Made by a program: the position numbers and the translations under genes | Shown here: positions 34,520-48,900 of the stretch, piece by piece | How positions within the stretch are numbered: the first letter of the stretch is position 1 | Layout: each line of letters opens with the position of its first letter | NCBI RefSeq assembly: GCF_042242105.1 | Contig: NC_092029.1 | Span: 20,508,885-20,572,884 of the forward strand | Origin: Pempheris klunzingeri | Lineage: Eukaryota; Chordata; Actinopteri; Acropomatiformes; Pempheridae | DNA: 64,000 nt | Direction: 5' to 3' | Notes under the pieces: model-generated | Databases searched by the model: none | What the model was told of the DNA's origin: nothing | Seen by the model: the letters and a program-made list of their open reading frames with translations, nothing else

Positions 34520-34890
34520 AGATTTCAAGAATAAAGTCGGAACATTTGGGAGAAAAGATCATGCTATGTGAATAGAGACCTGATTTCTAGAAGTCGTTAC
34601 ATTCACGAGAAACACAGTTGGAAAATGTTCTAAGAAGTCATAACGTTACCACAATAAAGTTGGAATTTATAGATTACTATCCTTAAAGCTTGTGAAGTAG
34701 TTCTGTGACAAGGGCTGTACACACAGAACTAAACTAAACTTAACTAGACAAAGTCAGATCATTATGAGAATAAAGGTCAATACAATTCTGAATATTAATA
34801 GTACAATAATTTGGATAAAAAGTCATAAAATTACAAAAAATAGTCATGTTATTGTGAGAATAATAATTAGGGAGAACATTTAGGAGAAAA
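34520..34890. repeat. Degenerate AATAAAGTC-type minisatellite in the dse 3' flank
   Basis: Imperfect units with the words AGAATAAAGTCGGAAC, ACAATAAAGTTGGAAT, GAGAATAAAGGTCAA and AAAAGTCATAAAATTAC recur at irregular spacing. Read on the minus strand they would lie within a long dse 3' UTR. Confidence 0.6.
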
Positions 34891-35168
34891 GTCAACACAC
34901 ACAGTGTATGACTAAGATATTAGTAGAACTAAACATTTAAATAAGCATTTTGTAATATCAGGACCTTTTTGAATGAGTGTGACTTTTTTCTTGTATAATT
35001 ATGACTTCATTCCCCCCAAAAAATCAAGACTTGTTCAAAAAGTGAGGACATTGTTGAAATCTCTGACGCTTTTCTAAGAGTGGCCCTAATACTCGCTGTA
35101 AGATCTGGCTCAGACTGAGGTGTGGGGAGCATTTAGGTAGCTGGACGACCCCTCACACGCTCAGGATG

Positions 35169-36915
35169 TTAACACTGTGTGTGAGAGCAGGAGGAGTAGA
35201 GGTACAGTAAGATGAGGCAGTCGATCAGGAGGATGGTGTAGAAACATCTTTGCGTGTGCAAGCTTCGACCCCTCTTAAAGCAAGTCAGTATGATGGCCAG
35301 CAGCAAGAAGAAGGTGGCTGTGTTCAGGAGGAGGAAGAGTCGGATGTAGGAGGCTGTGCTGGAGAGGCCCTCGCTCCCCGCTGTAGCCACCATGTGAACC
35401 TCCTTGAATTTGCGGCCCTTGACAAAGGCCCCCTTTCTGTTTTTACGGCTGTCTGTATAATCCATGAAGGCCCGCGAGTCACCATCTCCCTCCTCTGGAC
35501 TGTCCTCATACGTACGCTTTGAAGTCCTCTGTCTCGCCTTCTTCTCATTCATCTCAATCTGTGCAAAAATGTCAGGCAGACTCTCTGAGAGCTTCTCCCC
35601 GAGGTTCACCTTCTTCCCCCCTTTGCCCTTGCCCTGTTTCTTAGACATAGCAAACATCTTCTCAATGACCTCCTCCCTCTTCTTCTTGTCGGAGAACTGG
35701 AGGAGGTGCTCTGCAGTCTTGCGGAAGCCGGCGCTGTTGAGAACCCGCCCCAGGATGTGTCTCTCCATCTGCTGGAAAACGGGCTTGACGTGCTGGAGGT
35801 TGTCTTCCATCACGTTGGCGTATTCCTCGACCTCCTCCGGCGAGCTGTCTGTCATGGCCGCCGCCTTCTCGAATACTATCTTCTTGTGGTCCAGCAGCAC
35901 CATGGCAAACAGGGGCTTGCTGGTGACCTCTCCTGTCAGCAGGTAGATGGTGTAGGTGTGATCCTTGGTGGCCAGGTAAATGTCCACTCTCTGGTCATCG
36001 CCACGCAGGCTGAAGCTCTGTACATCCACGCCTGGCCCAAAGAAAATGTAGGCCACCCTGGTGTGAGGGTACCTCAATGGCATTGTGACGTTTACATAGT
36101 TAGAGCCATTGTACGGGTACCCTCGAGGGTAATTCCAGTAACCCACCACTCCTTTGTTACTGTAGCCTGTGTCGTCCAGCCAGAACATCTTATATTTATC
36201 CTCACCGTGCAATATAAACGCTCCGTGAACTCCATCTACCTTTGTACCATGGAATGGAAGTTCTGTGTTGTGAAAGAAGGCACTCATAGCCCTGGTTGGG
36301 CTGTCTGGATCCAGGTGGATGTGGTCCACCAGGAGCAGGAGCTGTGGGTGAAGAAGGAGCAAGTTTCTCTGGAAGTTCCTGATCTTTAGCTCTGGATTAT
36401 AAGCAGAACGCCCCTCGCCACGGATGAAGACCATTCCCTGTCTCTCCATAGCGGCCTGAACTCTGCCCTGGGCGTCAGCCGCCAGCCCCACCTTGTACTT
36501 CAGCCACTTGGAATCACAGACTTCTGTAACCTGTCCAGCCCACGGTTTGAAGCAACTTCCTGACATGACCGGGCCAAACAGCACTGCATTGTTCAGCAGA
36601 GTGTACTTGGGTCCGTACATCGCCTCGGTGATGAATGGGACACCGTTGGGGGCAAAAATGAAACTGTTCTGATCAGGGTGCTCATGGCCGGCGTTGAAAT
36701 TCCTCCAGCCTTTGATCCACTCTTTGTACTTGTTCCTGTGAACAATGTCGAAGATAGCGCGCCCCCCCAGCTTCCCAGACTTAAAGGAGAGAAAGGAGCG
36801 GTTGGTGTCGGCGGGTAAAGTGCTGCCGTATGTCACCACCCCCCAGTCCTCAAAGTAGTGGAGCTGGGACGTTCCGAAGTCTGATGGAGGCGCGGGAATC
36901 AGGCTTGGGTCGTAC
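35169..36915 (-). CDS. dse: dse coding exon 5 (last, 1747 bases)
   Basis: The acceptor TTCTGCAG precedes GTACGACCC at 36915. It encodes residues from W377/Y378 to the C terminus SCSHTQC, including H454, the distal half of the epimerase region, the basic linker and both C-terminal membrane segments. Large antisense frames over it are shadows. Confidence 0.95.
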
Positions 36916-39900
36916 CTGCAGAACAGCATAAGAGGATGGATATCAGACGGATAAAATGAGAATATGAACGTCTAATTCAGCCAAAGAAAAGCAACTGCTG
37001 ACAGAAAGTGTCTGCCTGCCTCACTTCCACGTACCATTCCCTGTGTTTTCCCATAATGCCTTTTGATAACCCTAAAAGAACAGCTGTGACCTTGAGGCTT
37101 TCAAGGAATAGTTCAGATCAATAACACAGATCAAAGTTAGTACTGCTCTCAGTCTGTCCGATAAAAAAAGAAATAAAACTGAGATTTTACAGGGAGTCAC
37201 GCGCTGGAACTACTTCTTGGTAGTTCAAGAGAGAGTGACTGAGAGTTCTGTCATCACTGTGGCCTGGCAAAGAAAACGGTCCAGTCCGCCACACCCCCCA
37301 GAAACACAACATGTAAATAAACAACCAAAGAGAAATGTGTTGATTCAAGTGCAACTAAAAGAATCAGTCAAGGAATCAATTTGTGGGAAATGAATAAAAT
37401 ACAATTTTAAGAAGAAATTGTGTCATTTCAAGGACGATGCCAAACGTTTGCTCTTTCCAGAGAATGCACTGCGATTTGAAGACATTCCCTCGGGCTCTGG
37501 GATCTGAATCTCTCACTATTTTCTGGCATTTTCTAGATTAGATTAGATTCAACTTCCTCATCATTGCTCAGAGTACAAGTGCTTGGTCATTTTACCAGCA
37601 GATAAAAGGGTCATTGGGTGGATTCCCCCTTTAATAATATTTCTCTAAGAAATAATAAAACACAGTCAGATATTTCCAATGAAATATTACCAGATGAACT
37701 CTGTGTGGAGGGTACACCATCGCTGGCCCTTTCCAGCCTGCCCTGGCCCCTCCATCACCCTGTTTTGATGAATCAGATCTGCCAGCCAGTTTCCACTGCC
37801 ATTACGTAACACATAGCGGTCCAAGAAGACCAGCTGGCTCTCTGGCCCGTAGAACCAGTTGTAGTTGGAGTCTGCAATGGCTACAGTCCGCTGAAATCCT
37901 GGTGAGACAGTAAAAACAGAGAGAGGACAAGCTCAGCTGTTTACAGGGGTGTAAATAATCAATACACATGACAAATAAAACACTGATGTACTGCCTGATG
38001 GCGCCAACAGTGCATAAAAATATCACTTTAAACTGGAAGTGAATTCTTTGTAAACTCCTACACACGACCAGCCAGAGCTCAGTACAAAATATTTGCCCCG
38101 TGGTCACAAATATGTAACCCCCCCCCCCTAAATGAACCTCAATCCCCTCTGCTGTGACCCAGCTCAGTTGCAGACCAAGGGCAAATTGCTCACACCGTTT
38201 TGTTGCCTGTAATTATGTAAGAAAAACGTCACCCCCCGGTGGAGAGAGGGCTCTTAGAAGCCAGCTTCAGTGACCACAGTGTGTGATCACAGCGGCTCGA
38301 GTCAGGTCTCTGTGCTACTCCAATGAGCATGGACGAACAATTAACACACTGTTCAAGGTATTTGGGACAGGAAGTGAGGTAATGTTGTTGCAGGTTAAGC
38401 GTGGAACAACTGCGCTGATGCCCGCTGGGCGTGTTTTAGTGTTTGCTTCACGTCCGCTGTATGGATCCACACAAACTAACACAGCAACCATACAACGACC
38501 ACTTCAGCTCCTTTCAGTGCTTGGTCCTGAACATCTTCACTGCTTTAAGGGCTCATACGCTTCAACTCACATTTAAAGCTCCCTTCAGCGGAAGCGACAG
38601 TGGCTTTTTGCAGCACATCCGCTAACGTATCCAGCTTCTTTTATCACTTGAATGTCAGGTAACATCTCAGCTCCTTTCAGTGCTCCTCAGCTATGTCAGC
38701 ACCACTGCTATGCTCATAGGCATTGGACTTCAAGTGACACTTCCACTGCTGTCGTTTCAATTGACAGTAACTTCCTTTAGCACTTCCACTGACACCGGCA
38801 ACCCCTTTAATCACTCACAGATCCAGTGGCGTGTCAGCTCTGACACAGCCTGAGCCTGCTTTACACAAAGATCGTACAGTATCGCTGTGAAGAAGATTCT
38901 CCATTGAGCAAGCTTTGTTTTTTTACACCGAACCAAACCAGACCGGACGGCAGATTGCTGCCCCGCTGGGAGATTTTAGAAGCAAAAGCAGCATGACGTT
39001 TAACACAACAGCGCTGGCACCTACCGTTCCTGCTGGCTCACCATTTTTTTTTTAATGTAACCATCCTGGAACATAGAAGTTGCTGGTCTATGGTGCCATG
39101 ATTGGTTGGCTTTGAGCGGTAGACCGGCAATTCTCTTTGAAGAGAGTCATATAGCGGCTATCTCTGGTCAAACAAAAGGGATCTGACGGGTTTATCTATG
39201 TGGGGATCCTTTCCACGATGTTGTGTGACACTTTCAATAACAACACGAGCCTATCAGTGGCAGAGACAGGCACTTTTAGGGGACATACAGTTGCACTCAA
39301 GATTATTCAACCCACATTGTGAATTAGGTGTATTGGCAATAAACAACTCAAACAAGAACAATTTAAATAGCTCAACACAACTAATACTACGGGTGGTTTC
39401 TCCAAATTTAGCACAAAATGCCACTTTTAATAACTACTGCAGAATCCCTCATATAAGCACTAATTTGCAAATCAGGCGATGTCTCAAGCACACCTGATGC
39501 ACCACATCAAATACCCAGACTGACAAGGGGTTTGTTCGCAGTGACGTTTGGGCGCATGCTAGAAATATGGGTAAGTCAAGAGGATTGTCCAAAAAGTTAA
39601 GAGAGGAGATCACTGCCTGACACAAACAAGGACACGGATACAAAAAGACAGCACAGGCACTGAATGTTCCCAGAGATACTGTTGGAAGCAGAGTTCTGGA
39701 CATGACTACTTGGACGTGGCAGAGAGAGGAAGCCACCAGATTTCTGAGGAGGCAGGAGGACCAAAAACCCTTGAGTGACTGCAGAAGTCCTGCAGTAAGA
39801 CTTGGTGGCAGCAGGCTCTGAGGTCTCGGTTCCCACAGTAAGACACGTACTAAACCCTGAAGGCTGAGGTGATCTACTGGACCATCTCCAAAACTCCTTT

Positions 39901-42900
39901 GTATCTACCAGTCATTTCAAACCCAAATAATGTAAAAACGTGTCCCAGATTTCCTGCAGTTTCTGAGTTTTCTGGTGTTACTTAGACTCTCATTACCATT
40001 TAGTTTCTGTCAACTGCAAACACAACCAAAAAAAACACACAGACAGTGAAGGGGCAGCAATCATCTGGGCGGCTAAGGAAGCAGTTTAAGATAATCTGGC
40101 CTTGCCTTCCTGTCTGTGGGGGAGAAAGCTGCTACTGCATCCAAGGCTGATGCAATTAGAGGTGCTTTCTGAGTGCAGCAGTGCTGCTCAGCCACAATAC
40201 AGAAACTGTTGGCAGGGAGCTGTGAAATGTCCAAGCCTGACCTAGGGCCCCTCCTCCGCTGCTGCCCTCCCCCTGACCTTCAGATGAAACTTCCAGGACA
40301 CCACAGATCCCTGCAGGTCTCAGCTCAGCCTTGACAGGCATCCAGGAAGGTAATAACTGCACGCATGCATACCCCATATCAGCTCAGAGGAGAAGCTGCT
40401 CTCCAATGTGGCAGCCTCAGGTTATTTTCACATCTAATCTAATATATCCTACTTTTGGGATGGAGCATTCTAGTAAGGACTAACTGGATGTGTCAGCCAT
40501 TCATAGCTGAGTAAACACTTACATACGGATAGCTGACCTGCTATGTGTTTAACTGCCTGAATATATCCATCGCAGTGAAAAGTGTATCACATAAATTTCA
40601 CAGCTTTTCAAAAAGTAAACACGTGCGCTGGCTACGGCTGGTGAAGTGACAGTTACCGGGCAGGATGGTCCTGTACAGGAAGGCAAAGTGTTTACGGAGC
40701 CAGGGGTGGTCGAAGTGGCTGATGGCGAAGTGGCGCTGCACCAGGAACATGTACTGAAACAGGGAGCGGGTGGTGTAGGTCCCATAGGCCACTCCTTCAT
40801 ACAGGGTGCCATCGGTCACATCCTGCAGAAGGATCATGGACTTCTCCATGATGGACAGGACCTGCTTGGTCCACAGGTAGGCTTCCTGGAGGTAACCTGG
40901 AAAACAGTAAGATGGGATGGTTTGACAAGTTAAACACAGTCTGATGCCCCCGTCCCTCCATTGTTTCCTTTGTTTGCTCAAAGGGTTGCACCAGTGTTCA
41001 TGGATGTTTTGGCCCATATATACGACAATGTTGCACATCGCTGACAACCATTTTCCAGAACTTGTTGTGTTGGATGTGTTTTTCTACCTCTCTGGCAGAC
41101 CTTAGTTCATTTCAGTGTGTTACGAATACAAACTTGCAGAGGGCAGCTTTCAAAGAATCGGTGTTGGCAATATAATAATGAGATATAAACATATGAATAT
41201 TTTCAAACCAATCGTCTAACCAAAAGTGAATAATAGCTAAACATCACACAGTTTCAACAGCGACATGCTTCACTGCCGTCTGGTGGCGTATTTAGCTCCA
41301 CATTTTCACATGCTGTGTTCCAGACAGATCTTTGGTAATCATGGAATTAATGCTGAAACCTGAGTGGCTGATTGTTAGGCCATTAAATGACATTTCTGAT
41401 TAAATGTCTAATATCTCAAATGCACTGGACTTTAAGTCACACAGCAGTGATGCCGTAGCAGTAGAATACGGCAACATCCAAAGAATCCACTGAAAAAAGA
41501 ATCAGCTTACATTTCCAGAGGTTTATAAGCAAAGTGTAAGGTGACTATTGCAAGCCTCATGGTGGCGTGAGTGATCTTACTTTTGAATTTAAGAAACATA
41601 CAACCACTGAGAACATATGTCCTGTAAGTGTCTGTAGCATATACAGTCATTGAGGGTTCCTGATGTATCCTAATTGTCATTTTCTTGTGACAAAAAGTTT
41701 CAAAAACTATAGACAGCAGAGACAGAGTTTCTACCTTAAACTATTAATCTGTGCCAGCGATCACTTATTAGAACACGACATGCTTTAAAATGGCCAGCAC
41801 ATAGTACACTGTGTGTTGTAGTGTAGAAATCAGACAGTGTTGCGCATGGTTGCTGCAAATGTGATGAATAATAGATTCCCACTGTGTTGTATTAAATGGG
41901 AGAGCAGTAATCCGCTTTGCAAGCAGGGGCCATGAAAGTGCAAAGCTTATTTAGGATAAGTACAAGGACTTTGAATGACCACGGCATTGCAAAACCCCCG
42001 GGGCTGTTTTAGAGTATAGAAGAGTGTGTGTGTGTGTTATGTCGCTAATGCAATTAATGAAACACAGCATTGCAGCAAACAACACTGTTTGAGTCTGTTA
42101 CTTTAAAGAAAGCTTCCACACACAACATTTAGCTGCGGCGATGGAAAGCATGACACCACTACGGTACACTACATCATGTGTACTCTCTCTCTCTCACACA
42201 CTGGATCACACACATAGTTCACTATGAGAACGAGTGACCGCATGAACACTCCAGCCACAGTTCATTGAGAAATCCCTGGGCCATCGGCGGCAACCGGCTG
42301 GCACCCGCCCGGCCGCCCCAGTCCACCCACAGGAGCCATCCTCAACAGTGTTTGGTTTGAGCTTGGGGACCGCGGGCCTACACAGAGGAGGTATTTACCA
42401 TCAAACAGGAACTGAAAGTACGCACAGAGGCCATATTTACACAGAGAGCTTCACCAGTGCTCACGCTTTAAGGCCACAGTCACTTAAAAACATTATAGGA
42501 ACATGTAAACAGATGCTGTTAAATTCTTATGGCAGCTTTGTGGGAAAAAAAAAAACCTTTTCTATCAGACCTCTCTGGTGCTGCTCAAACCAAGAGGGAT
42601 GAGAACAGAGTCTGGGTGGCTGGAAAACCAAAACAACGCGTTAAAAGAGGCTAAAAAGCTGCACAGAGCCGATGCTAACTGCATATCTGATGATCATTTT
42701 CTGTGGGATTAATTAGTGGAGTGTTTAGAGTCAGTGTTTTCTTTTACTGCCAGATGTTAAAAATGAGAAAACCACAACTTAACATAACTCTGGGTAAAGT
42801 AGTAGTATCTTTCCAGGGATACATTCTCAATGATTGATTTGTGATTTCAGCAGTAGCATCAGCAAACAAAAGTAAACGTAAAAGACATACCATGTACTGA

Positions 42901-45900
42901 AAATATGATCACCTCTAAATCCAACTGGTGACACAGTGCTGAGCATGAACTCACACCACAGCCATTTGTTTAAAACCAAAGACATCAACAAAAAGAAAAT
43001 CGTCACATGAAGCCACATTAAAAGGAAAGCAACATACCAGAAAACCTACATCACATGTATATAGTGAACACTAACTCTCTAATTTCAGCTCTAACTTCCT
43101 CTGTGTCCCAAAGTCGAATAGTGCGGCTACAGTACTTTTCCTAATGACTAGCAGAGGGGATAATGCTGCCGTCAGGCGGGGGGCTCTCTCATGCTCCAGC
43201 TGGGTATGGACACCCAGATCCCTCTATCAGCACGTTTGCCTCCACGCTTTAAGTGCTAGACATCGCACCCCCCCCCCTGTGAAAGGTCGAGGGATTTGTT
43301 ACTTCCAATAACGCCGACCAGGGAGCTGCTAATTATTGTCTCCTTTAATTCATGGGTGGGACAGAGTCAGCAATGAAATACAGTGTTTTCCACAGGCTGA
43401 CAGCTCATGGGTGGGGGAGGGGGTGGGGGCGGTCCATCCATGTGGTGCGGTATAGATTTACAGCAGACATTTGCCATTACTAAAATTACAAAGTTTGCCA
43501 TTACCAGTTCATTGTGAACCTTGATAATGTCCATGTTTTGTTTGATTGTCCCGAGGCCACTATGGTTTCAGGTGATAACTATAGGATAAGGGGAAATGCT
43601 AAAAAGCAGCAATATCTATCTAAAGTTAGCCTTAGGCACCATACGGCACTGGTCATACCCCATTTACTGCCACAGTCTTACTTATGAATGATACTTATAA
43701 TTATGAATATTTAGGAGTGCTTGCCTGTAATTTGACAGTGCTATAATTATAGACTGGGCATCATAGAGAGTGTTAACAACATTTTCCTCAGAAGTTACAC
43801 CGTCTTCCTGTAAATAAAAAGCAGCACTAGGGGAGTTCTGCCTAAGCCTGCAGCACTGTGTGCGACATTCATAGAAAGTCATGGGTCACTCAGGTAGTAG
43901 GCGGCAAGTGGGAGGGATGTAAGAGGAGACGGGCTTCACTACATATGCAGTGCAGGGAAACGGCACACAGCTCTGCTCAATCAAACTACCAGCTACAAAG
44001 GCGCCAACAAGCAAATGCATGTATCTGGAATGCACTTCTCTGAGCCGCTGCTGCCTTCTTATCCGCTTATCTGAACCAAAGCCTGTCCAACTCACTGACA
44101 GCATGATGACAGCGTTTCTAATTTCAGTGAGTGGCACATGAATTGTTCCCTGTCAGAGAATGTTATGTCACTTTAGGGCACAAAATAATGAAAAACTAAC
44201 AAGTTAGTCCAGAATGTCAGCCGCGGGTCTGCAGTCAGAGTCGGATAAGCAGTGAAGAGAACGCAATTTGTTCTTCCTTTGCTTATTGGAAACTTTCCAT
44301 TTATTCACAGGCATTCTGACAGAATATTTGAACGGAATGTCCTCCCTTCACACAGGAAATGAATGATACTGTATACGATGATGGAATGCAGTCGGGCCTC
44401 TGTACGGTGTTGGACGTGCTCGGTATGAAACTAGCATATCCACATGAGGGCTGCAGTGGCCGAGCAAAATCCCTTCCCCAGGTAACACAGACAGGCAAGA
44501 GCTGGAGCAAACCTACTTTTTCCTGGGCTTCAAACAAATGAAATGAGGCAAAAAGAGCTCGGGCCATAACTCTCCTGAGTATTCACAAAGCTTTGCGCCT
44601 GTTGTTGCCCTTTACCAAAAAGCCTCAAGTAAAACCACTGTGACCACAGCGGTTCTCTGTAAGCCTGCTGTCATTGAGATCACATCAGGACTGGATTTTT
44701 TGTACCAGAAATCAAATCCCTGTAAGCAAAGTAAGCTGCACTACAGGCGTTCACCTTCTGACGGCCTTTTTCTGCTGCTACACAGCAGATTTAGTGCAGG
44801 ATATTGGAGAAAAACGGAAAATTAATCGGGGAATAATCATGTCAGGTCTCACAAAGGAAATGCCGACCAAATCTCAATACAGAACGTGACAGAGTTATGT
44901 GGAGAACCTGATCCGGAGAACAATCACAAAGGATTAATTGTAGTTCTGACAGAAAACCTGAGGCAGGCTGTGTTCTGAAATTCAAGCCAAAGTTTCTCTC
45001 TTCAGCAAAATGCAGTTGGCAAATCTCTGATGCACTAAATCTAAGGGACATCTAAGGTTCAATATAGCTGGAAATTAGAGCTGCAACTAACCTCTATCAT
45101 ATTATATTATATTGTATTGTATTTATATTATATTATATTATATTATATTATATTGTATTATATTATATTATCAATTAATCAAAAAAGAAATTCATCATTT
45201 TGCTAAAAAAAAAGGACAATAAAAAATTCCAGTTATGATTTGAATCTGTCAATTTTGGCTCTGAGAAATTGTGATGGACACTTTTCACTCATTTCTGACA
45301 TTTTTAAAGACAGATTAACAGATTAAATTCAGCATTAGTTGCAGACCTAACACCCTTATAGGGTAACCTCTGCATTCTTAAACGTTGACCCTCTTTTTTA
45401 AAAAATACATTTTGTTCAGTACAGTTTGGGGACTGCAGTAGATCGCCTCAGCTGGCAACTGCGAAACATGCAGTAATATTATGTAAAAGAACCCTACAGA
45501 GATAAGACTTGTAAGATCTAAGATCCTTCTAGTTTAACCAGAAACAGACGTTATATCGCTCTCTTCAAAGCTCCCAGACTCCATTGACAAAAACAGCTAT
45601 TTTACCTCTCAGAGAACAGGAGTTGCTGGTCTGTCTCTGCTCCAGTCAGTTAGTTAGTTCATGTTATTGTGTGACTTTTGCATTTTAAAGGGGTTAACCT
45701 CTGCGTAGCACAACTTATTCAGCTCCCTTCTGAATCAACCATCTAAATCTCCCAGAAATTCCACAAACCTTTTATGGAGCCTGTTGCATGAACTGTAAAA
45801 TCTCCTTAACTTTGAACACATCATAAAAAAACTAGTAAACTCTTCTAAGTACGATATTAAATAAAATCAAGTTAAACGTTCAAATCAAATGGTTAAGAAC

Positions 45901-48900
45901 AAGCCTCAGAAAGCCACAGTCACAGTGAGATAAATCTGACCTCAGCTGCAGGAGTGGCAACTCTCTTTAGTGGAGTTGAAGCTTCTTAATGCTGAGCAAG
46001 GCAGGTTTCTAACCCTTAAACTTTAAGCCCTGGAATGTTTGCTGGCTTAGTGAAGGAGGTCAAAAATCCTTTATACAGTTACAGCTGACAGACCAAGAAA
46101 ACTAAAGTATCAGCCACTTGTTGTGACCTCAGAGGAAACATGGTGGCCAAGTGCTGATTATTCACACACTGACTAAACTCAATCTCTAAAACTCTTCTAG
46201 TGAGCCCGACCAACATCCCCGTCTGTAGACCCCGTCACCACAAGGGCAAAAACACATCCATATGACAAAGGCATGCATCCCTATCCACGAACCTTGGGTC
46301 ATGTACACCAGGCTTCCCGTGAGCAGAGCCACACAGTTGGTGGGCTGGTGGTTGTGCAGGTACTGGAACCCCCAGCCTCGGACGTAGGACTTCTCGTACA
46401 TCAGGCGCGAAGCGTTGCCTATCACCTGGAGGAAACGCTCCTGTTGGCCCTTGTTCAAGTACTCGTACAGGAAGTCGTACGCGGTGGCGAACCCGACCAA
46501 AGAGTGCGCCAAAGGAACCTCATCCCAGGGGGCGTCTTTGACCAACCTACAATACAAACAACAACACAAGGGGTTAAGGCCAGATGGCAGACATATGCGG
46601 GGCACCTGGAAAATAAACGTTCGGCGGTAAGCAGGTGTGAAATTTCCCCCGGCGTCCTGGCAAATGGTTTGTCACAGACAAAAGCCCTTTTGTTTGCAAA
46701 GCCTTTTAATTATCCTTTACGCAGCAGTAAAACATTCACTTTGAAAGCAAAAAATAAAAGATGCTGAGTAGCATTTTACGCCACAATTACAGCTGCACCA
46801 TCGTTTACCAATAAAGAGACTTATAAATTCAAAGTGTGGCATGTGCAAATTCTCCATGGTTAACAGGCACTAGGATCTGAGAATGCTGACTTCTGTGAAC
46901 TTCAGGAGTTCAGAGTGTTGAAGGAAGGGGAAAGAGGATCTGCATCTGTATCATTCTGCACACTTTAATCAGACAGGAAAGAAGTTCAGCTGTGGTGATG
47001 GAGCCAGGCGCTCTTGTCTTACGCCACCAGTTGACTCGTGTGTCATGCTGAGATATGCACAAAGAGTCTGTAGGAGTCTAACCGAGTCGTGACGTCACCT
47101 CCAGTCTGGACGCTGCTCACTGAGGATTAGGAAAGATTAGGAAAGAGTGAAACATGTTCTTGGGGTTTACTATTAGTATCTGCTTCATATTAGAGGTTGA
47201 AATCTTCATGACCCTAATAAATAAAAATAAAAAAAACTACATCTTCCATGAAAATGAAGTAGTGCAGCAATGTGTCTGACACCATGTATGGAGACACCAC
47301 TCAACCCTCCCTGTCCATTCTCTTAGCTCACCGCTCGACTGGCTTCTGTTTGTTTGGCTAGAGACTTTTAGCACGAAACTGCCTCGGGCTCATGGGAAAT
47401 GGAGTTCATGTTTCTTATCACAGTTGAAGTGTTCATTTATCTGATCAGTTTGGTCATTTAATGTTATAAAATGGAGGAGAAATGTCGTGACTGACACCCA
47501 ACTCTAACTCCCAGTCTCTAAATACAAAATCCAGTTTGGGGGGGTGGGGTGGGGGCACCCTCTCTACATTGAAGAATAGGCTTAAAACTTTCCTTTTTGA
47601 TCAAGCTTATAGTTTAGGGCTGGCTCAGGCCTTGCAGGAGCCCCTAGTTATGCTGCTATAGGCTCAGACTGCCGGGGGACTCCCATGATGCACTGGGCTC
47701 CTCTCTCCTCCTCTTCCTCTCCATCCTTATGCTTCATGTCCCTGTAATGTCGTCACTACCTTGGTATCTTCCCCGGAGCCTTTTGTGCCAACACTTCCAG
47801 CACTTGTTGTGCCTACCAGTCATTTTGAACGACAAATCGGACTCAGGTTTAAAAATATCAAAGTTATCCTGTAAGGGACTTCAATGGTGGCCTGAACACT
47901 TTAACTGTTCATTTTGCACTACAGAGTGGTCTGAATATATTACTGTAAGCGAACAGGAACACAGCTCTTAACTTCCTGCTGACACTACGTGCTTCTCCGT
48001 AACTCTTATGTTAATGTGGAGCAGAATAAACAGTTTATTGAATCTGACTTGTTGGTGCGGTTTTTCTTTGTCATCCCTTTCACACGTTACAATGTTATCA
48101 AAATGTTATCAGTGCCATTTCATACTAAAAACATACTAATACTAAAACATTCTTAAAAAAGATTTTAAGATGACTTCACGTTAAATGTTCACTCTTTTCA
48201 GTTCTCTCTGTATAGTGCATCGCCTGTATCATTTTGGATATTAACATTTATGAGCCCAAAAACATGACGTGTTGGGAACAATACATGGTTTCCACGTGCT
48301 AAGTGGAAATAAGCTGAGGTTTATTCAAAAATCACTTTCTGTCCGGTCATAAAAATGAACACCAGATGGATTAAAGAGCTCCTTTATGTTGCAGTTTGCT
48401 CATATGGCAAAAAGGAAGACTATATTAACGTGAATGCCAAATCGCTGTCAGATTGTATATTGACTAACGCCAAAGCACACCAAGTCTCCCTTCTGTGTAT
48501 TTGCACAATCTGAGTAAAAAGAAAAAAAAGAAGCAGGCACTAGTGTGCCACAAAGCACGGCCTCTCCATCAGAACATGCTTCCTAGAGTTGTCAGAGACA
48601 TAATTGAAGGTCATGAATACCACAGCTGAGTGATTCCTGGAGCCACTCTGCACAAACCCTCAGAGGTTCAGTGACCATAATAAAAGTGTGGCCAAGGGAA
48701 AAAAGCTCACAGCGTGTTCTTAAGATGTGAAAACACATGCTCGCTGGCTTCTCGTCTCTGCACTGTGGCACACATACTGATGTTGTGGAAAATGCCCTGC
48801 AAATTGCACTAATACCCCACGTTCTAAACCCCCCAAGAAATGAGCAGCTGGAAAATCCCCTACCTCCTGCTCAATGGCTAGAGGCAACACAGCAGCCGTG

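Larger units (their letters stand above)
37899..40656 (-). other. dse: dse intron 3, with a Tc1 fragment nested in repeat family R1
   Basis: The 2.8-kb intron holds a region of loosely repeated words such as CAGCTCCTTTCAGTGCT (38506 and 38669) and CACTTCCACTG (38739 and 38780). An R1-family copy (about 39030-39285 and 39864-39960) is interrupted by a Tc1 fragment. Confidence 0.6.
40897..46292 (-). other. dse: dse intron 2
   Basis: A 5.4-kb intron without other exons. It contains a hAT-like MITE (45075-45348) with an AT microsatellite, an R1-family copy (about 45370-45650) and G-rich sequence at about 43408-43433. Confidence 0.65.

Noticed and set aside
35706-36389. 227-codon plus-strand frame over dse exon 5
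   Set aside because: Antisense shadow of a conserved dse exon.
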